From: JANMCE01 sp031360915
GTDB lineage: Bacteria; Actinomycetota; Acidimicrobiia; Acidimicrobiales; Ilumatobacteraceae
Direction of reading: 5' to 3'
DNA: 7,671 bases
NCBI GenBank assembly: GCA_031360915.1
Contig: JANMCE010000053.1
Location: 1-7,671 of the forward strand
Below are positions 5,198-7,671 of this stretch, piece by piece. The first letter of the stretch is position 1, and every line of letters starts with the position of its first letter. The notes under the pieces were generated by a model. That model was not told the origin of the DNA and made no database searches. It worked only from the letters and a program-made list of their open reading frames with translations. The translations under genes were made by a program, and so were the position numbers.

Positions 5198-6319
5198 ATG
5201 AAGCTCTCTGGGATTACCCGACACGTCGACCACCTCATCGTGCAGTGGCCTGACGGGTCGTCGAGTCGTTTCCACTACGTCTGGTTGCGCGACAACTGTC
5301 GCTGCAACCGCTGCAAGCACGCGATCGGTGAACGAACTGTCGATGTCCTTTCAATCCCGTGCGACATAGCCCCGACCTCCGTGGTGGTGACCGACGGCTT
5401 GGATCTCGCCTGGCCCGACGGTCACGTAACGACCTACGAAGCAGCGTGGTTGCGAGCGAACTCTTACGAGGTCGATCAACGACCGGCACCGCACCGCCCG
5501 ATCTTGTGGCGCAAAGAACTGGCCGCCGACCTGCCCGAGATTTCCTACGACGACGTGATGCACAGCGACGCGGGTCTGCTCGCATGGCTTCACCTACTGC
5601 GGGACTACGGCCTGTGTTTCGTGCGTGGTGTACCCACGGATCCTCGCACCGTGGTGGATGTCGCGGGGCGCATTAGTTTCCTGCGCAACACCAACTTCGG
5701 CATCCTGTTCGACGTCGAGTCGAAACCCGACCCCGACAGCCTTGCTTACACATCGAATCGCCTGAACTGCCACAGCGATCTGCCCAATCGGGAGATGCCG
5801 CCCGGCCTCCAGTTCCTCCACTGCCTCGTGTTCGAAGCCACCGGAGGCGACAGCATTCTGGTCGACGCGTTCGCATGTGCCGACGAACTCCGGCGCGTTG
5901 ATCCGGCCGCGTTCGAACTGCTGACGACCACGCCGATCCGCTACCGCTACTCCGGACCGGATTCAGAACTGTCGGCCCGCTCGCCCATCATCCGCGTCGA
6001 CGCTGACGGCGAGCTGTTCGAAATCCGCTACAGCAACGCACTCCTCGCGCCGCTCGATGCGGCACCGGAAAAGATGATTGACACCTACCGCGCCATCCAT
6101 AGTTTTGCCGGGCTGCTGCAGTCATCCGACTTCGAGATCAAGACCCGCCTGCGAGCTGGTGACCTGATGAGCTTCCACAACAACCGGGTCCTGCATGGTC
6201 GTGACGTCTTCGACCCCAACAGCGGCCACCGTCATCTCCAGGGTTGCTACGTCGATCTCGATGACTTCCTCTCCCGCATCCGCGTCCTGGAACGCCTGTC
6301 GGGCCTTTCGTCCGCATAG
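5198..6319 (+). CDS. Gamma-butyrobetaine dioxygenase-like Fe(II)/2-oxoglutarate oxygenase
   Basis: A 373-residue cytoplasmic oxygenase of the BBOX/TMLH group in the TauD/TfdA superfamily; the typical reaction is hydroxylation of gamma-butyrobetaine to L-carnitine with 2-oxoglutarate and O2. The N-terminal DUF971-type domain (about 1-95) has the zinc set Cys34, Cys36, Cys39 (NCRCNRC) and His76 (PDGHVTTY), in the spacing known from human BBOX1. The catalytic double-stranded beta-helix has the iron ligands His192 and Asp194 (NCHSDLP) and His333 (NNRVLHGRDVF), with the 2-oxoglutarate Arg at 345 (GHRHLQGCYVD). All expected residues are present, so it should be active. ATG 5198 follows AGGGGG by six bases. 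It runs towards the E2 gene and stops 14 bases from it. Trimethyllysine dioxygenase or another betaine hydroxylase are alternatives. Control by the upstream palindrome is likely. Confidence 0.92.
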   Translation: MKLSGITRHVDHLIVQWPDGSSSRFHYVWLRDNCRCNRCKHAIGERTVDVLSIPCDIAPTSVVVTDGLDLAWPDGHVTTYEAAWLRANSYEVDQRPAPHRPILWRKELAADLPEISYDDVMHSDAGLLAWLHLLRDYGLCFVRGVPTDPRTVVDVAGRISFLRNTNFGILFDVESKPDPDSLAYTSNRLNCHSDLPNREMPPGLQFLHCLVFEATGGDSILVDAFACADELRRVDPAAFELLTTTPIRYRYSGPDSELSARSPIIRVDADGELFEIRYSNALLAPLDAAPEKMIDTYRAIHSFAGLLQSSDFEIKTRLRAGDLMSFHNNRVLHGRDVFDPNSGHRHLQGCYVDLDDFLSRIRVLERLSGLSSA

Positions 6320-6333
6320 GCGCTCGAGAGGCG

Positions 6334-7539
6334 TCAGCGACCGGTCTCAATGAACAACAGAGCAGGGGTTTCGAGCAGGGTCTTGATGCGCTGGATAAAG
6401 GTGGCGGCGTCCCAGCCGTCCACGATGCGGTGATCAAAACTCGATGACAGATTCATCATCGTGCGCGGCACGAATCGCTCACCGTCCCACACGGGGCGGA
6501 CCTGCATCTTGTTGACGCCGACAATAGCGACCTCGGGATGATTGATAATGGGCGTCGTGGCCAGGCCGCCTAACGCACCAAGTGAGGTGATGGTGATGCT
6601 GGAACCGGTCAGCTCTTGACGGGTGGCAGTTCCTGAGCGAGCCGCGTCGCTGATGCGTGCGATTTCCGTGGCGCAGGCCCAAAGGTCGAGAGACCCGGCG
6701 TGATGAACCACCGGCACGACAAGCCCGTTCGGTGTTTGCGTCGCAATGCCGATGTGGGCAGCTTCGTAGGTGGTGAGTTGCCCGTCTGTGTTGTTGAACG
6801 TGGCATTGATCTGGGGCTGGTCGACAATGGCTTCCACCATGGCGCGCACCAGGAAGGGCAGCACCGTGAGCTTGGGTGTTTTGCTTTGATTAAGGGTGCT
6901 GCGCAGCTCCTCCAGGGACGTGAGGTCGATCTCTTCTACATAGGTGATGGTGGGGATGGCCGCGGCCACCGTGAGGCGCTCCGCGATCTTTCGTCGCATG
7001 CCGATGAGCTGGGCAGTATGGGTGGCGTCCGACGTGGTGCGGTGGCGGCCTGATCGGTCAAGATCGGCATGGGTGACACGCCCGTCAGGTCCCGAGCCGC
7101 GAACCGTAGCAAGGTTGACGCCAAGATCCTTCGCCCGCTGACGCACCGCGGGTGCGGCAAGAGGCCGGGCCGTGGTCGCGACGATCGGCGGTGCGGGAAC
7201 CGTCGGGGGAGGAAGCGGCTCGGTTTTGGGCTGTACAGGGTTGGAAACAGCATCAGCTGGCGGCTCGACATCATTGGGCACTTCTGGCGTTACGTCACCG
7301 TCCATTTCGATGGCAGCAAAGTCGGAGCCGATAGCCAAGATGTCACCGGGAGCCCCGGCCAGGAACGTGATCACGCCGGCGACGGGGGCGGAGATTTCCA
7401 CCGTGGCCTTGTCGGTCATGACGTCGGCCAACACGGTTTCGGTGGTGACCGTGTCGCCAACCGAGACGTGCCATTCGACCAACTCGGCTTCGGCGACGCC
7501 CTCGCCAACATCGGGCAGTTTTACGATGCGAAGCGTCAT
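6334..7539 (-). CDS. Dihydrolipoamide acyltransferase, E2 of a branched-chain 2-oxoacid dehydrogenase complex
   Basis: A 401-residue E2 core enzyme that moves acyl groups from E1 to CoA, probably isobutyryl/isovaleryl-type given its partner. Domains in order: one lipoyl domain (about 1-80) with lipoyl Lys44 in MTDKATVEI; a Pro/Val-rich flexible linker (about 86-122); a peripheral subunit-binding domain (about 126-163, AAPAVRQRAKDLGVNLATVRGSGPDGRVTHADL); and a catalytic domain (about 176-401) with SLGALGGLATTPIINHPEVAIVG and the active-site SSFDHRIVDG (His370, Asp374). The length is normal for a single-lipoyl E2. ATG 7539 has GGAGG six bases upstream, and one base separates it from the E1-beta stop, so the two are translated from one message. 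Pyruvate dehydrogenase E2 is the main alternative, disfavoured by the separate E1-beta neighbour type. It is convergent with the dioxygenase gene. Confidence 0.92.
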   Translation of the reverse strand: MTLRIVKLPDVGEGVAEAELVEWHVSVGDTVTTETVLADVMTDKATVEISAPVAGVITFLAGAPGDILAIGSDFAAIEMDGDVTPEVPNDVEPPADAVSNPVQPKTEPLPPPTVPAPPIVATTARPLAAPAVRQRAKDLGVNLATVRGSGPDGRVTHADLDRSGRHRTTSDATHTAQLIGMRRKIAERLTVAAAIPTITYVEEIDLTSLEELRSTLNQSKTPKLTVLPFLVRAMVEAIVDQPQINATFNNTDGQLTTYEAAHIGIATQTPNGLVVPVVHHAGSLDLWACATEIARISDAARSGTATRQELTGSSITITSLGALGGLATTPIINHPEVAIVGVNKMQVRPVWDGERFVPRTMMNLSSSFDHRIVDGWDAATFIQRIKTLLETPALLFIETGR

Positions 7540-7540
7540 G

Positions 7541-7671
7541 TCATGCCTCCATCGTGGCGATCATGGCCGCCCCAAGGCGGGCCGGTCCGGGGAAGTAGCG
7601 CCACTCGTGGGCGTGCGGGTATGGCGTATCCCAACCAGCAACGCGAACGATCGGCGCTTCAAGCGCGTACA
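7541..7671 (-). CDS. E1-beta subunit of a branched-chain 2-oxoacid dehydrogenase, C-terminal 42 residues only
   Basis: Only the C-terminus lies in the window; the gene enters from the right edge. The 42 residues include LEAPIVRVAGWDTPYPHAHEW and the following RYFPGPARLGAAMIATMEA, the typical end of a thiamine-dependent 2-oxoacid dehydrogenase beta subunit (transketolase C-terminal domain). Its TGA (7543-7541) is one base from the E2 start, and its last codons contain the E2 ribosome binding site, so translation of the two is probably coupled. Upstream E1-alpha is expected beyond the window. The subgroup (branched-chain versus pyruvate) cannot be fixed from so little sequence. Confidence 0.82.
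   Translation of the reverse strand, partial: YALEAPIVRVAGWDTPYPHAHEWRYFPGPARLGAAMIATMEA
7546..7550 (-). promoter_or_regulatory. Shine-Dalgarno GGAGG for E2, inside the E1-beta gene end
   Basis: On the minus strand GGAGG lies six bases before ATG 7539 and overlaps the last sense codons of E1-beta, fixing the E2 start and indicating coupled translation. Confidence 0.65.

Noticed and set aside
6320..6333. Terminator between the convergent dioxygenase and E2 genes
   Set aside because: The 14-base gap has only a CTCGAG palindrome and no stem long enough or T-run on either strand.

Overview
The window is high-GC bacterial DNA with actinobacterial character. It carries a RegX3-type response regulator, GTG starts, TANNNT hexamers placed for leaderless transcripts, and a mycobacterial-type geranylgeranyl (menaquinone) reductase. 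The protein flavour would suit Acidimicrobiia, but that is a guess from memory of family members, not a computed placement.

Layout. 1-696 (+): the 3' part of a RegX3-like response regulator. 697-2172: a degraded or low-density zone. It holds a small probable gene broken by one extra G (903-1143, +), a short open frame just before it (838-906, +), an intact YdcF/DUF218 membrane-anchored protein (1150-1674, -), and the fossil of a 3-hydroxyisobutyrate-dehydrogenase-type enzyme (1733-2172, +). The fossil has lost two internal blocks and carries a frameshift. 2176-5095 (-): two genes in tandem, an FAD-dependent geranylgeranyl/menaquinone reductase followed by a large membrane protein that ends in a papain-like GxCGGM domain. 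5198-6319 (+): a gamma-butyrobetaine-dioxygenase-like enzyme, transcribed divergently from the reductase behind a perfect 21-bp palindrome. 6334-7671 (-): E2 and the end of E1-beta of a branched-chain 2-oxoacid dehydrogenase complex, adjacent genes of one operon running in from the right edge.

How the genes may work together. E1-beta and E2 form one acyl-CoA-producing complex. The dioxygenase makes, or modifies something like, carnitine. The dead dehydrogenase belongs to a family that often acts in valine catabolism, so much of the window may concern branched-chain/acyl metabolism; this link is inference. The most unusual intact gene is the 539-residue membrane protein at 2176-3795. It appears to join a widespread uncharacterised multi-TM membrane module to a Cys-His papain-like domain. 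No RNA gene, CRISPR array, insertion sequence or phage feature was seen.
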